Shown: positions 11,374 through 23,995, counted from the stretch's first letter. The stretch: 64,000 nt of DNA from Blastomyces gilchristii SLH14081 (GCF_000003855.2 NW_003101672.1:581483-645482), one strand, 5' to 3'. The notes: generated by a model from the letters alone, not told the origin. Numbers and translations are program-made.

Positions 11374-13782
11374 TGATAATGACGAGTATATACTATTATC
11401 GGGGGGAATACTAAGATGGGACTCCCGTATGGATATATGCCCATCCTTTTAAAGATTCTATTCTTCTTGCGTGCTGTTATTTGTAGTTTCTTTCTCATTA
11501 CTTTTTTTGCGTTTTGGAAAGATGGATCGCGCGTCGTTCTCAACCGGATCAAATACCTGTATATGTATATTTATCATTATTGTTACGACGATTCTGTTTT
11601 TTATATATTTCATCCTTCCCGTTCATTCAAGGCCCAGACCTGACCTGGGACCATATCAATTTTCAATTGGCCAATGCAAGCAACCCATTCTTTTTCCACG
11701 CTGTCTTGCACGCTTTAAGCAAAACAAAGGCAGCGGCGTTAACCGGTGCGTATAGTGGACCGAATTAGTGGGGCCAGGTTATTTGAAGAGAAATTGCCAC
11801 GGCGGCCGGTGGGTGTAGGTATCTTGCCGACCCGGCCGTCGAACATGTCCGCGGGCCTGGTATGTCCTATACATACATCCATCATGGTTGCAGACAGGCT
11901 TTGGAGATGTGTATTGTGTAGTTGGATAATCACTCTTCTATCCTCGTGTATTAAGTATTTAGCAATCCTATGTTGACGATGGGTTACTGTTGAAGCGCAA
12001 TTCCCCTCTCAAAGTGTTTTACAGATAGGAGAAAAGGGGGGTGGAGTTCAAAATTTATTTCAGGGACGGGAAGTTGGGCCAGGGTAATATCATAATAATA
12101 ATGGTGGTTATACAGCGTAAGAAATAATGCCTGAGAAACGTAAACAGTATATACACTGATGCATGAACTGGTGTTGAACCCAAGGTTGCCCATCCCTTGT
12201 TTGGATCCGTTGTTACTCCGTACAACACCTGCAACCTGCAACCTTCAGCAGAACTGTTCAACATCTCTATATATAGACACGGATGACGGAGAAGTAGCCT
12301 GTGGGGGACCAAACACGTATGCGCAATGGGGGGCGATAGCCAACTTTCCGTGAGTTGATCCATTATTCGTAAGAGTGGAGATGCTCAGCAGTGAACAGAC
12401 AGAAGACAGACCACTTCGGGCGTAACTTACATACGCAGCACAAAATATTTTGCGTGCAGCAACAGCCAAACAACGCTGTGATCGATGTGATCGTTCAAGC
12501 AGTGACAAGCAGTGCACAAGCACCGATTCCAGAACCTCAGACAGGGGTCGATCTCGACAGCGGTTGGACCCTGAGCATTGTTCCTGATTTGCCAGCGATG
12601 AAACACCATGCTCCGTAGCCTCAATAGCACGCCAATAGGGAGCCACCCTAAATAATTGTTTTTGCCATTGGACGTGCATTCGATATTCCTGCGGACAGCA
12701 TTATTATATTGATTGTATTCTCAGAAAGAATAGCCGGGAAGGGGATATCTTGCCTCTCATACACCCTAAGTTCGCTCATAGGGATCATGCATAGGTTTAA
12801 CACAACAATGAAACCAGCTCTCTGAAGGCCAAAACAACGCACGCGGCCACATTGCTGCAATTCTAAACGCAGCGAACCCCAGTCTCATCATGTCTCAAGG
12901 ACAAACGTCCAGCACAAAGCTGTGGATCCTGTGGCTGAAACTAGAAATAGGCTACCCAGCCGGGCGTTCCAATACAACACCTGCCACTGGTCCCGAGTCT
13001 GCTAAACTGGCTAGTGAGGTCTCCGAGGGCCGAGTCGTGAGACCAAAGCGGAAAACAAAAAAGAGAAGGAGAGAGAGCAGAATTGGGATTTCGTGGAGTG
13101 GATTCTGCAACGGCAGGGGAATGGAGCTCACTTATCCAACCTGATACATGAGCAGCTCGCTTCTGGGGCAAAAAATCAAGGAGAATCCATATTCAGACAA
13201 CGGGCATCGCACTTCTCCCAGGCCCTGATTCTCTGTTTACACGGTTTGCAAATTTTCTGCTGCTCCGGATAGGACACCAACGAATAGAAGGCCGTTAGGT
13301 TAGGTCAGATAGGAGACGTATCTTCCCTGGAGCTGGCGAATTGATGTTTGCTCTTGTTCCATTTATGGAGACTGCCAGGCGCCTAGATGTTTCCTTCCTT
13401 GATATCGACCTGCACTAATATTATTCTTCTTCTGGCTTTGCTTCTCTGAACTCTCGATTTCTTCTCCATCGTTATCACAATCCCATCTTTTTCCTTAAGT
13501 TTTGTTTTTTTTGTTTTTTTGTTTTTTTTTATGCTATACAAACTGCCGACTTTATGTACACCTCCGTTCATTTTGTTGCTTTTTCAAAGGTAAGCCTTAT
13601 ATAATTTTGTCTACTCGATCAAGGTTCAGAAATCTACGCCAGACACTCCCGTCTGCACGGCCTTGGAGTGTATATTTTCTTGAAGAAGGTATTCGTACCT
13701 TCTTTGTCTTGTCTAACCTTTCATCAGTGACAATCGCCTGGGAGAAACTCGAACCATCCTGTTCCCGATCGATTCGGAAAAT
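11374..13782. other. 2.4-kb spacer, no gene supported
   Basis: A long gap between the Tls1-like stop and the Flc start. The right 400 bp (from about 13390) is strongly pyrimidine-rich with T runs and is probably the long leader of the Flc gene. A TACTCCGTA nonamer lies at 12214-12222. Short frames such as 12890-13144 carry a basic stretch but nothing recognisable. I found no tRNA or snRNA signature. Confidence 0.55.
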
Positions 13783-16067
13783 ATGTCGACCCGACCTTGG
13801 TCAATAACAGCTCTTCTTTTGGCCTGGGGCCTGTTTTTAGATCACGTTCACGGAGTAGACATCCTCAAAAACAATGGCTTCACCACTTGCCTTGACAGTT
13901 CCGATATCAAGGTCGAAAAAATGAGCCTGGAGTTTGACCGCTCTACCAATACAATCACCTTCGACGTTGCAGGGAGTAGCACAAAGATCCAAAAGGTAAC
14001 AGCAGAGTTGGTCGTTGAGGCCTATGGCCAAAAGATCACCAAAAGTTTCAATCCCTGTGATGCGGGAACGAAAGTCGATCAACTATGCCCTGGTACGTAC
14101 TTAGATTACTTATTGGCCTTTTCTCATCTTGCTCATGTCTATTTACAGTTCCCGCGGGGCGTTTTGCGGCCAGAGGAAATCAAAAGGTACCCTCCGAATT
14201 CGTAGAGAAAATCCCCTCTATTGCATTCGCCATTCCCGACCTCCAGGCTCAGGCAACAATGTTACTGAAATCGAATGACGGGGGCGGCACTCTTGCCTGT
14301 ATCAGCTCGACGGTAGACAATGGCAAATCATTAGAAGCACCTGCTATATCATACGCTGCTGCTGGAATCGCAGGGGCTGCTCTAGCATTGTCGGGCGCAG
14401 TAGCTTTGGCGTCCAGTGGAGGCCCCGGTACGGCTACATCGAGCCCGACCTTCGGTGAGGTCTTTGGGTGGTTTCATTCTATGGCAACCAACGGCATGCT
14501 TAGCGTCAATTACCCGCCGATATACCGCAGCTTCACCAAAAATTTTGCATTCAGCACCGGGCTGATTCCTTGGAAACAGATGCAGATGTCGATTGACGAT
14601 TTCAGAAATAAGACTGGGGGCAATTTGACACATAACAATTTCCTTTTCCTTCAAAATGCTACCCTTATATATGACAACGGATCTGGTTCCTCGAGCAATG
14701 TAAAACGTTCATTAAGCTCCCTTTTCAGTTCATCCGGTCTTGCGGTTCGGGATATTTCAACGACGATCAACGAAACAACCACTGGAGGCGGCCCTGAAGA
14801 GGAGGGCGGAATAAATCATGTTGTCAAGGGAATCCAGGCATACGTCGAAATGCTCTCAGTTCCCGAATCTAACACGTTCATGACGGTGCTGTTGATATTT
14901 GCAATCATAGTTGCGGCCATTGCGGTTGGCATATTGCTGTTTAAAGTTATTCTCGAGGTCTGGGCAATGTTCTCATATTTTCCACGGAAATTAACGAACT
15001 TCCGGAAGGATTACTGGGGTATACTGGCGAGGACAATCACCAATCTGATTCTCGTATTATACGGCATCTTCACTCTCTATTGCGTTTTCCAATTCACCAG
15101 AGGCGATTCATGGGCCGCCAAAGCTCTTGCAGGCGTCACACTCGCTATTTTCACGGGAATCCTAGGATTTTTCACTTTCAAAATTTGGAGAGTGGCAAGA
15201 AAATATAAGGGGGAAGGTTCCGCGGCTGCACTATATGAAGACCAGGAAACATGGCGGAAATACAGTCTTTTCTATGACAACTACAAAAAGGGATATTGGT
15301 GGATTTTCGTTCCTACCATTATCTACATGCTCGCGAGAGGCTGCATCATTGCTGGAGGCGACGGTCACGGACTCGTTCAGACCGCCGGCCAACTTGTTGT
15401 CGAGGCAATCATGTTCATTCTCCTTCTCTGGTCGAGACCCTACGAAGCAAAGTCTGGGCAATGGATTAACATATCGATTCAAGTCGTCCGGGTGTTGTCA
15501 GTTGTATGCATTCTAGTCTTTGTCCAGGAGCTGGGCATGTCAACGACAACGCAAACTGTTACTGGTGTCGTTCTGATTGCAGTGCAATCGGCACTGACCG
15601 GCATCCTCGCCATTTTGATCGCTGTCAACGCCCTGATACTTTTGTTCAAGAAGAACCCGCATGCTGCGAGGAGGCGGAAAGACCCTGGTAAGTTGCTGTA
15701 ACTATGGCACAAATATCTTCCGATGAAGCGGGCCATTGCTAACGAAACAAATTCAGAAACTATGGATCGCGACTTAGATACTCTCACGCCGCTGGATGCG
15801 CGCAACTCCCTTCTAGAAGACTCAAACATGCCTCCACGCTACTCAAATCGGAGAAGCTCAATGGGCTATTTCAACCACACCTCGCCCTACGATCCCTACA
15901 TGAAGGCATCCTACAGCGAGAAATCACGCCACATGCCTACAAACAGCACCGATCATTTACTCTCAACCAATGCCGACAACATAAACCATGTGAATATGAG
16001 GGAGATGAGCCGGACCCCATCACCCGAACGGCAACCTACGTTGCCGGTGATTGGACGGGCGTACTAA
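13783..16067 (+). CDS. Flc/TRP-like integral membrane protein with N-terminal ML-like domain
   Basis: Belongs to the fungal flavin-carrier/TRP-like channel family, implicated in calcium homeostasis, cell wall integrity and FAD transport. Exons 13783-14092, 14149-15687 and 15757-16067, 720 codons (719 aa), a usual family length. A signal peptide covers about 1-24 (ALLLAWGLFLDHVHG). The ML-like lipid-binding domain follows with cysteines at roughly 37, 89 and 99. Then come a Ser/Gly linker and about eight or nine hydrophobic segments starting near FMTVLLIFAIIVAAIAVGIL. The family-typical loop YKGEGSAAALYEDQETWRKY and WWIFVPTIIYMLARGCIIAG are present. The C-terminal 100 residues are cytosolic, Ser/Pro-rich and likely phosphorylated. 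Which Flc paralogue (A, B or C) I cannot say. Confidence 0.88.
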
Positions 16068-17569
16068 TTCAACATGTCTCTACACTAGACGTACCACAAA
16101 TGCATCTTCAGTAGTGGACCACACATACTGCCACACATACACACATCGGCTTACTTCTTCTCCTTTTCCACCTTGTTTAATGTCTATACTTCACTGCATA
16201 TTCTCCGGCTTTTAATTTCCTTCGTGTTTTCGGCACTGGTCATACTACCCATCAGCGTTTTCCTCATCCATCATCTCTTTCTCTCTGTCTCCCCCCCTCT
16301 CTCTTTTCCAATCATATAGAATATTTTAACACAACGTGCTACAATATAACCCGTTCTCTCCTTAACTATCAAGAATTCCAATCCATCTATTTTACTGTGA
16401 AATAAAAATATTTCTCTGTTGATTTTGCCTTGATATATTCGTCACAACCACATACGCCAACGAGGGCGTTGTCACTTTTTACTTTGTCGTTTCCGCAAAA
16501 AGGTCTCTTTTCTTTTCCGTTGAAAATAAACGAATAAAAATAATAAAGATAAAAATAAAAATACAGAAAGAAAGAAAGAAAGAAATTAGATTCTTCATAG
16601 TCTTTTCTCTAGCTTCCGCCAACGCCTCATATTTGATATATCTGTCGTGTGGCCTCAGGGGAGAAAAAAACCTGTCAAGCTGTTCTGCCACTGTACTTCA
16701 CACATGCACCCAGCAATTTGATATGTATCAATAAGAACACAAAATACTTCTCGCTTCTACATATCCATAGTAAGTGAGCATATCTACCCTGGCGAAAGAC
16801 TACAATTGGACTTGGGAAAATGGTTGCTTCGCTTTTTTTCTTTTTTTTTCCCTCTTTGTGCCCTTATTTTGTTTTAAATTGTTTATATTACAATACACCT
16901 CAAGAAGGAGAGAATTAAGACAGACTCAAATCACTTCGGAGAAGAATAAGCGAGGAAATTATTTCAAAAGCCAAATGACGATTAGGACGATAGAGTCGGA
17001 TAATCAAATGAACAACACGTGATAAAAATTGGAACAAAATTTGTTATTTACGTGGAGCATTGGAAATGGGTTTTGTAGCGGTAGCGCGATCAAAACGAAA
17101 AGAAGAGGAACATGAACTCTGGGTTGACGACAACTTATGAAGGGGCGAAAAAGGTACAAAAAAGGAAGAAATGTTTTGACGCCGTCCGTAAAACAAGAAG
17201 CAAGGAAAGGTAGAGTAAACAGAGATAAGAAAGCAAAACGAGGTCGTGTCGAGATTATTAAGAGGACGGAAAAGCACGCGTTTTGAAGAGTTGTATTGAT
17301 TTGGCCGTGTTTTCGAAGTATGAGGGCCACCAAGCGCACCTATAGAATGATCACCAAGTAGAGAGGAGAGCTCGTTTTGTGGATGAAAGGGAACTCTCGT
17401 TGAGTCTTAAAGGCGTAATCGACACGTTGATAGACGAATCCGGTGTAATTATTTTAACAATAAAAATAAACCCGACTCGTTCGTTTGGAAAAAAGTCACC
17501 CATATCTATCAGCGTATATCCCTTTGATTTTTTAAGCCAACTAATCCAGTTCTCAGTATCCTATTCGTT
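16068..17569. other. Convergent 3' spacer, no gene seen
   Basis: 1.5 kb between the Flc and HRP1 stop codons. It is low in GC with CT-rich stretches (16245-16310), a short (GAAA) repeat near 16566-16585 and A/T runs. These look like 3' UTRs plus spacer. No frame has recognisable content. Confidence 0.6.
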
Positions 17570-20500
17570 TCAAGTGCGAGCATAAGGATGGAATCCCCGA
17601 TGAGCACCCCGGCCTCCGCCACGGTAGTTCGCCCCTGGTTTCCCCGCGTTTCGCGGCCCGGTAGGTGCATTCGCTGGCGGCGCGCTTTGTGGCTGTGGTG
17701 TTATGCTTTTGTTGCTACCAGGCGATGGCCGAGCACCACCATGCTGTGGTGGCATACCGTGGCTTGGTGACATTCCACGGCCCATACCTCCTCCACCTCC
17801 CCGGCCCATGCTACCGCCGCTCTGTGGACCAGTTGGGATATTTGGCTGCGGGACGTCATCGTACATTCCTTCCCAGGAAGTAGGACCACCTTGTTGGTAC
17901 GGAGCAAATCCTCGAGATGACTCGATGGCTCTGCGTGCTTGTTGCTGTTCGTACTTTTGCTGCTCAAAAGCAATTTGCTCCTGAGCATTGTACCCAGGGC
18001 CGCCTCTTGGGCCGGAAAAGCTGCCACCCGGGCCGCTCATACCCATATTGGGACCGCCGCCGCCCGCCATTCCACCCGGTGGCGGTCCTCCTACACTCCC
18101 ACCAACGCCTGCGCCTCCCATATTTCCGCCCATACCAGGACCTGGACCGGGTCCAGCGGCCATGGCATTGTTCATCTGTCCTCCCATTCCGCCTGCTCCA
18201 AATCCAGATCCACCCGGACCCGGGCCCTGGCCCTGGTTCTGAATCTGTTGCATATGCTGCATCTGCTGCATCATGGCTGGATTCATCATGCCTTGCATCA
18301 CTTGGGCACCGGGGACTTGAGATCCAGGACTCATCGCTCCCTGAGGTGCTCCTCCGCTCATACCACCCATCGCGCTCATCTGTTGTAACATCGCCGGATT
18401 CATACCCGCCATCCCCATTGCGCCTCCAGCAGGTTGGCCCTGAGCGGCGGCAGCAGCCATTTGTTGCTGCATTAGGGCGAAATACTGTTGCATACGCTGC
18501 CAGTATTGTGCCATCATTTGCGGGCTCATGCCACTTGTCAAGCCTCCTTGACTCTGGGTGTTTTGTTGTTGCGAATTCTCCTGACCAGCAGAGCGATCAT
18601 TGTCCCTACCATAACGATCCTGTTGATCTCTCATGCCGCGGCGCGAACCCCTGCCTCGGTCGTCATCGTCCCGCATATTCCCGCGCGGCTGCGCCTTCTT
18701 GACCTCGATCGGTTTCCCGAGGATTTCTAGCGGGCCAGATAGGGTCGCTTCAACAGCTGCCTCGCTGTCAAAGGTTACGAACCCGAACCCTCGAGGCCGG
18801 CCGCTATCCTTATCGATCATGAGAGTGGCATCCACGACGCGACCAAACTGCATAAAAAACTGTTTAAAGTCTTGCTCTGTTGCTTCTTGGCTAACTCCAC
18901 CGACAAATATTTTACTTGTCCTCTCCTGTTCATCTCTAGGAATGGCGCGTTTCGGGTCGATCTATTTGTTTTGCTTTGTGAGCTCATATGTTCTCATGTA
19001 GATATCAACAGCTAGCCGGCTATCGCAGTGTACGACACATCTGGTTGAAGTGGGAGCAGGACAATAGCCAAGGGCAGTCCTTACAATTTTACCATCCAGA
19101 TAATGTTCTTTCACCATCACAGTGTTCACAGTCTTGGGATCTTTGAAAGTGAGGAAGCCGAATCCCCTTGAGCGTCCGGTGGCGCCGTCACGCATTACAG
19201 TGCATTCTTGAACTTCTCCGAACTGGGAAAAGTAGTCTTTGAGTGATTCTAGCATGTGGAACATCCGTAGTTAGATTGTTAAATATCCTGCTTCTTCCGG
19301 AATGGATTTTGGGTACATACGGTCAGTTGTCTCCCAGTTCAACCCCCCGATAAACATTTTGCTATATAGATAAACCTATTAGTCATAATGGCCCCAATAA
19401 TAAACCAAAGTTGACAGAGATGCATGCTATAATAAAAATAACCAAAAAATAACTATGCACGCAAAAATGAAATATTTTAGTGCCGAAGTGTACGACCAAT
19501 GCGTTGCTGAAACTCAGCATCAGAGCTGTGATATGATATCGAACATTGGAACTTCATGAACGCGGCTGCGATCGGTTAAGGGGGGTGGCGTGTTTAGTTT
19601 TCATTATCAATCGCTGATCCGACATGTCTCCTTCGCCGGAGTGTTGGTTGCAAGGGTTGAGCTAGCTGCGCACATTGGAAAAATTGACTGAGGAATGATT
19701 GCTCCTTTACAAACGGATCTTGGTTGACGGTTTGAATCTCTCAGGCACACGGCTCAATCAGGAGCATCGTCGGATATGCACGTATGCAGAGCTGAAGCCA
19801 GTTTTGGCCTGGAAAAGACGCAGTTGTAAAAATTTTTTGGGACGAGTGTACTTTCTTTCTTTTGTTTTCTGTCCGAAGATCCTCTCTGCCTTTCTAAAAG
19901 TCCGTAGCTAGGTAATGCTGTTCGATATCCCAGAATTCAAGACAGCTGAAGTGTCTATTTCCTGCTCTGTTCTATCAAGATATATCGACAAGAAGCTTTT
20001 AGTAGCAGCTGTACTATAGTCGCTTGAATAACTGGCTCGCTTGGCAAGAGCTTCGTCTAAGTCTCATCGACTCCAATTCCTTCTCACAACGTGGTGGGTG
20101 GTAATCCGAGACCCTTGTTCTGATCATTGTCTGGTTGCCGGGAACACTATGTAGGATCCCTCCTTCAAGATCTATCCATCCGCTTTCCCATACTTCCAAG
20201 TATCCACCATTCCTGTTCGAGTAGCTCAACCCCAGTAGCAAACCCAATCCCACACGCTTGCACAAAGCCTCCATCAATACCCGGTGTGATACCAAAGTTT
20301 CTCCTTGCACGGGGCAGCTTCAAATGTGGGCCAAGTATATGTATATAAATACGTGTGGATAGGGCCAGATCATGCTTCTTGTAGCGAATGTCCGAAATGC
20401 CAGTCGATGGCACTATAGAAATAAACCAGTGCGGCAGCGACGATCCAACCACAGCTCGGTATAAATACAATAGCCAAGACAAAATGATAATTCTCGTTTC

Positions 20501-21033
20501 CCCACGGTTTGCAGCATTGGTAACAGCCCGATGTTTCCGTACGTGAAAGTGGAGAAAAAGAACAATATAAAATATTCATCAGAATGCATGTAAGTACAAC
20601 TTACCCATCTTCTTTAATACCGGTTCCATGACTCCCATGACTTCCTGACTCTACATGGCTTTGAATATGATCACTTTCCTGTGTCATCTGCGTCGGTTCA
20701 TTAGCACCATTTCGTTGGTCGCCATTCATCAAATGCTGCTGCTCCGACTGAATTTCTATATGATGGCTTTGGTTATTGTCGCTAGTTGGTTGCTGTGCCG
20801 TGGACGTGTTCGTTTCAGTTTGCGGTGGCGGCTGGGGTTCTGGAAAACTTGGCGTAGCAGCTGGGGGAGCTGCGCGCTGCGCGCTGTCATCTGCATCGTA
20901 ACTGTTTCAACGAGCTTTAGTACAGGCAATTTATAATTCCTGGGCAGTTGGGAAAGCTAGATGCTTTCCGTGAGGTGGAAGAAGCTTACAGATCAGCAAA
21001 GAGATCTTCCTCGAGATCTTCTGGTTCAGTCAT
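17570..21033 (-). CDS. hrp1: Hrp1/Nab4-type RNA-binding protein, cleavage factor IB
   Basis: Shuttling hnRNP that positions pre-mRNA cleavage and polyadenylation factors and accompanies mRNA export. Exons 21033-20990, 20901-20605, 19361-19321, 19248-19085 and 18961-17570, 646 codons (645 aa). RRM1 starts at about 116 (RNP2 MFIGGL, RNP1 SRGFGFLTF) and RRM2 at about 200 (RNP2 IFVGGV, RNP1 PRGFGFVTF). The tail is an RGG-type stretch followed by a long Gln/Met/Gly/Pro-rich prion-like region. It ends RGAHRGFHPYART, a basic stretch with PY resembling the Kap104 (PY) import signal of yeast Hrp1. Exons 3 and 4 are only 41 and 164 nt. Intron 2 (20604-19362) is 1,243 nt, very long for this genome. Confidence 0.93.
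19362..20604 (-). other. Exceptionally long intron of HRP1
   Basis: The donor GTAAGT at 20604 follows KEDG and the acceptor TATATAG at 19362 precedes KMFIGGLNWETTD; the joined frame restores the conserved RRM1 entry. At 1,243 nt it is more than ten times the usual intron here. Its small frames on either strand show nothing recognisable. A poison exon, retained-intron isoform or structured RNA is possible but not shown. Confidence 0.8.
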
Positions 21034-21739
21034 GATGATGCTGTCGCGAAGTTTCAAGCGTCAAATATATTGAATAAGTTGGATAATCCTCGTATATAAA
21101 GTACCCAAGCTTCAGCTACAGTTAGCTTGGAGATGATAGCAGGCGAGGTGGACGCTGTGTTGATATTGAGAGAATTTAAACGGGCTCAAGAGCAAGGAGG
21201 AGGTGTGGTTGGAAGACGCGCCGCTTGGCAGGCTAATCCTAATTTGGACATATGGTCTAAACTGAGGTGCTTCTGCGTACGGTATTGTCACGTCTGTTGC
21301 AACCAACCTTGCCACAGGTGGAAGGTTCCAGCGCCTCACTAAGAGTCACCATACCACCCTAAATTGAAAGCTTTTCACATCTCAATTTGGCGGTAAGTTA
21401 AGGTCAATTTAATAATTTTAATACAAAGCTTCAAACTTATGCCAAGCACTGTCTTTGTCCTTGATATGGCTTATTGGGTTCCATTTGAAGCAATATGATG
21501 TGGTGGAGAACGTGACAATACGGTACTAGGGTTCTCACCGTATAAATTCCACCCAGCAGCCCTTCCGCCAGCTATGGCTCTGCTCTATTGACACCTTGAC
21601 GGCATCGCTAGATATCGTCTACTATTATTCTTCCCCTCTCACTGGGGATTACGAGCATTATCTCCTCATTGCTCCGTAATTCTGCCTCTATATTCCAAGG
21701 GTATTCAGATATGGCGAACAAGAAGGCCCCGCAGCAGGT
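21034..21739. promoter_or_regulatory. Divergent promoter region between HRP1 and GYP1
   Basis: About 700 bp between opposing genes. The GYP1 side includes an out-of-frame short leader frame beginning with ATG at 21711 (MANKKAPQQ) whose GTATGG could be a donor, so the transcript's true first exon may start here. Confidence 0.5.
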
Positions 21740-23995
21740 ATGGCTCTCCATAAACATGGTGTCTTGGATCCCATGCTGATTCCAATTGATGCGCTGAGCA
21801 GGAGATGGTCCAGGTCGGTCCGTACTAAATGTCACCCTTTGGAAGGAATCATAATGCCCAACTGCAAAGATATCGTACTATCCGAAATATTAATCTTTCC
21901 TGACTGTTCTGCTAACATTCTGCCTTGTTGCTTGCTTGCTAGACCAAACCGAGTGGGTGTTTCTCCCCCAGATTTCACTGATTCATTTGCTAACAAGCTT
22001 GAACGAAGACGGATAGCATCGCCTTTCTGGAAAACCCGATCATCGTCGCAGCAACAGCAAAAACTCCATGGAGTAATTGACCCAAATACAGTCATCGGAG
22101 CATCTTACTCCCATGCGGACATGGTGAGGTGAGTTCAAGGCTTTCCCCGCAACTGAGGTTCCTGATATTGATATCTGACTGCGGTTGCGCCCCTAGGACC
22201 ACATCGCCTTACACGCGACAGCACGTATCACCAATGTCACCACGTACAAGTAGCAATAACCGGAGTAGTAGTTCTACCCACTTGACAGAACCAGGTGGAA
22301 TCGCACCTCCAAATCGTCAACCGTATGCGAGCTTAATGGCACAACCCGGAGAAGATTGGAGCCATGATGACGATGGATACGAAGATGAGCTTTTCTATGA
22401 TGATGATGAGGACGAGTTTGGGCTTCCCAGCGTTACGAGCATGCGAAAAAAAGGAGCGTCTCGATATAAACTCCAGACAGCAGGGGGTGATGCGCGAGGG
22501 GGTTCAAAGAGCCGTATAAATGGCTCATCAACGCTAAACCCCAATCTACCCTCAGCCAGACTACGCACGAATAGTTCTGATATTGCAGAGGAAAGGGGTA
22601 TACTCAGTTACCCAACGGCAAAAAAGACGGATGGCAAGATTTTGCGTCCACAATACAAGGAACTATTGACTGGTAACTTTCAAATCCTTATTGGCGATGA
22701 TGGTAAATAACAACTAACAAGTTCTGCGTTAAGATCCTGCAAATTCGCTCCACTTGATTAACCACTCTCCTCCTCCGCCTAACGGAACCCCTAAAGAGCT
22801 AGAGGTTCACTCAAGCCGTATAAGCAGAATCAACAAGTTCAAGCGCATTCTCCAATCAAGTACTGTATCTCTTCCAGAGCTTCGCGACCTCGCCTGGTCT
22901 GGCGTTCCCGATGAGGTTCGAGCGATGACTTGGCAGCTTCTGTTAGGATATTTGCCAACGAATAGTGAGCGTCGCGTAGTCGCCCTCGAGAGAAAGCGAA
23001 AAGAGTATCTTGATGGTGTTCGACAGGCTTTTGAGAGGGGAAACTCAACCGTGGATAAACCCAGCGGTGCGGTCTCCACATCTAATGGTGGGACTGGAAG
23101 AGGCTTGGATGAAGCTATCTGGCATCAAATCAGTATTGATATTCCTCGTACAAACCCTCATATCCCATTATATGGGTACGAGGCAACGCAAAGGTCACTT
23201 GAAAGGATCTTATACGTGTGGGCTATTCGGCATCCGGCGAGTGGATACGTACAGGGGATCAACGATCTAGTCACGCCATTCTGGCAGGTCTTTCTAGGGA
23301 CATATATTACGGATCTTAATATAGAGGAGGGGATGGATCCCGGACAATTACCAAAAACTGTTCTTGATGCCGTTGAAGCCGATTCATTCTGGTGTCTAAC
23401 GAAACTTCTCGATGGTATTCAAGACAACTATATATATGCTCAACCAGGTATACACAGGCAAGTTGGAGCACTTCGCGATCTCACGATGCGAATTGACTCC
23501 ACGCTAGCAAAGCATCTCGAACAGGAGGGTGTTGAATTCATGCAGTTCAGCTTCCGCTGGATGAACTGTCTTTTGATGAGGGAGGTCAGCATCCAGAACA
23601 CTATAAGGATGTGGGATACATATATGGTATATATAGCTCCTCTTTTCCCTTCAAAATCTTCGCACGGCTAACATCGAACCCAGGCCGAGGAACAAGGTTT
23701 CTCCCGATTTCATCTTTACGTGTGTGCAGCATTCCTTGTCAAGTGGTCAGACCAGCTCCTTAAAATGGACTTTCAGGTTCGTTTCCCCTTGGTACACCGG
23801 GAATGGGAAATTTAAAACCATCAGCTAAGCGTTTATCAGGAAATCATGATGTTCCTCCAAGCTCTTCCCACCAAAGATTGGACCGAGAAGGATATTGAGC
23901 TTTTGTTGAGTGAGGCGTTCATATGGCAGAGCTTGTTTCAAGATTCGAGTGCCCATCTCCGAACCAGCACTGGAACGCCCTCAGGCCCGGGTTGA
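21740..23995 (+). CDS. gyp1: Gyp1-type TBC-domain Rab GTPase-activating protein (start uncertain)
   Basis: Stimulates GTP hydrolysis by Ypt1/Rab1-class GTPases at the Golgi. Exons as read: 21740-22128, 22197-22702, 22734-23626, 23684-23776 and 23840-23995, 678 aa. The TBC domain spans about 350-620 with the arginine finger in IDIPRTNPH and the glutamine finger in GYVQGINDL, plus RWMNCLLMRE and the C-terminal LPTKDWTEKDIELLLSEAFI block of Gyp1. The N-terminus is a disordered Ser/Asp/Glu-rich leader containing SPFWKTR. The start at 21740 is the first ATG of an unbroken frame. A CTAAC..CTAG acceptor at 21942 suggests instead a spliced first exon, but MANKKAPQQ (21711-21737) does not join it in phase. 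Intron 2 has two possible donors, 22703 or 22673. Confidence 0.85.

Noticed and set aside
12890..13144. An 84-codon plus-strand frame with a basic stretch (RPKRKTKKRRRESR)
   Set aside because: No homologue is recognised, there is no clear splice context or codon bias, and it lies in a spacer; the basic run arises from A/G-rich sequence.
17917..18702. A 261-codon plus-strand frame antisense to HRP1
   Set aside because: It is the mirror of the Gln/Met/Gly-rich HRP1 tail; repetitive codons keep the opposite strand open.
21711..21737. MANKKAPQQ as the certain first exon of GYP1
   Set aside because: Its GTATGG donor does not join the good acceptor at 21942 in the reading frame of the next exon; kept only as a possibility.
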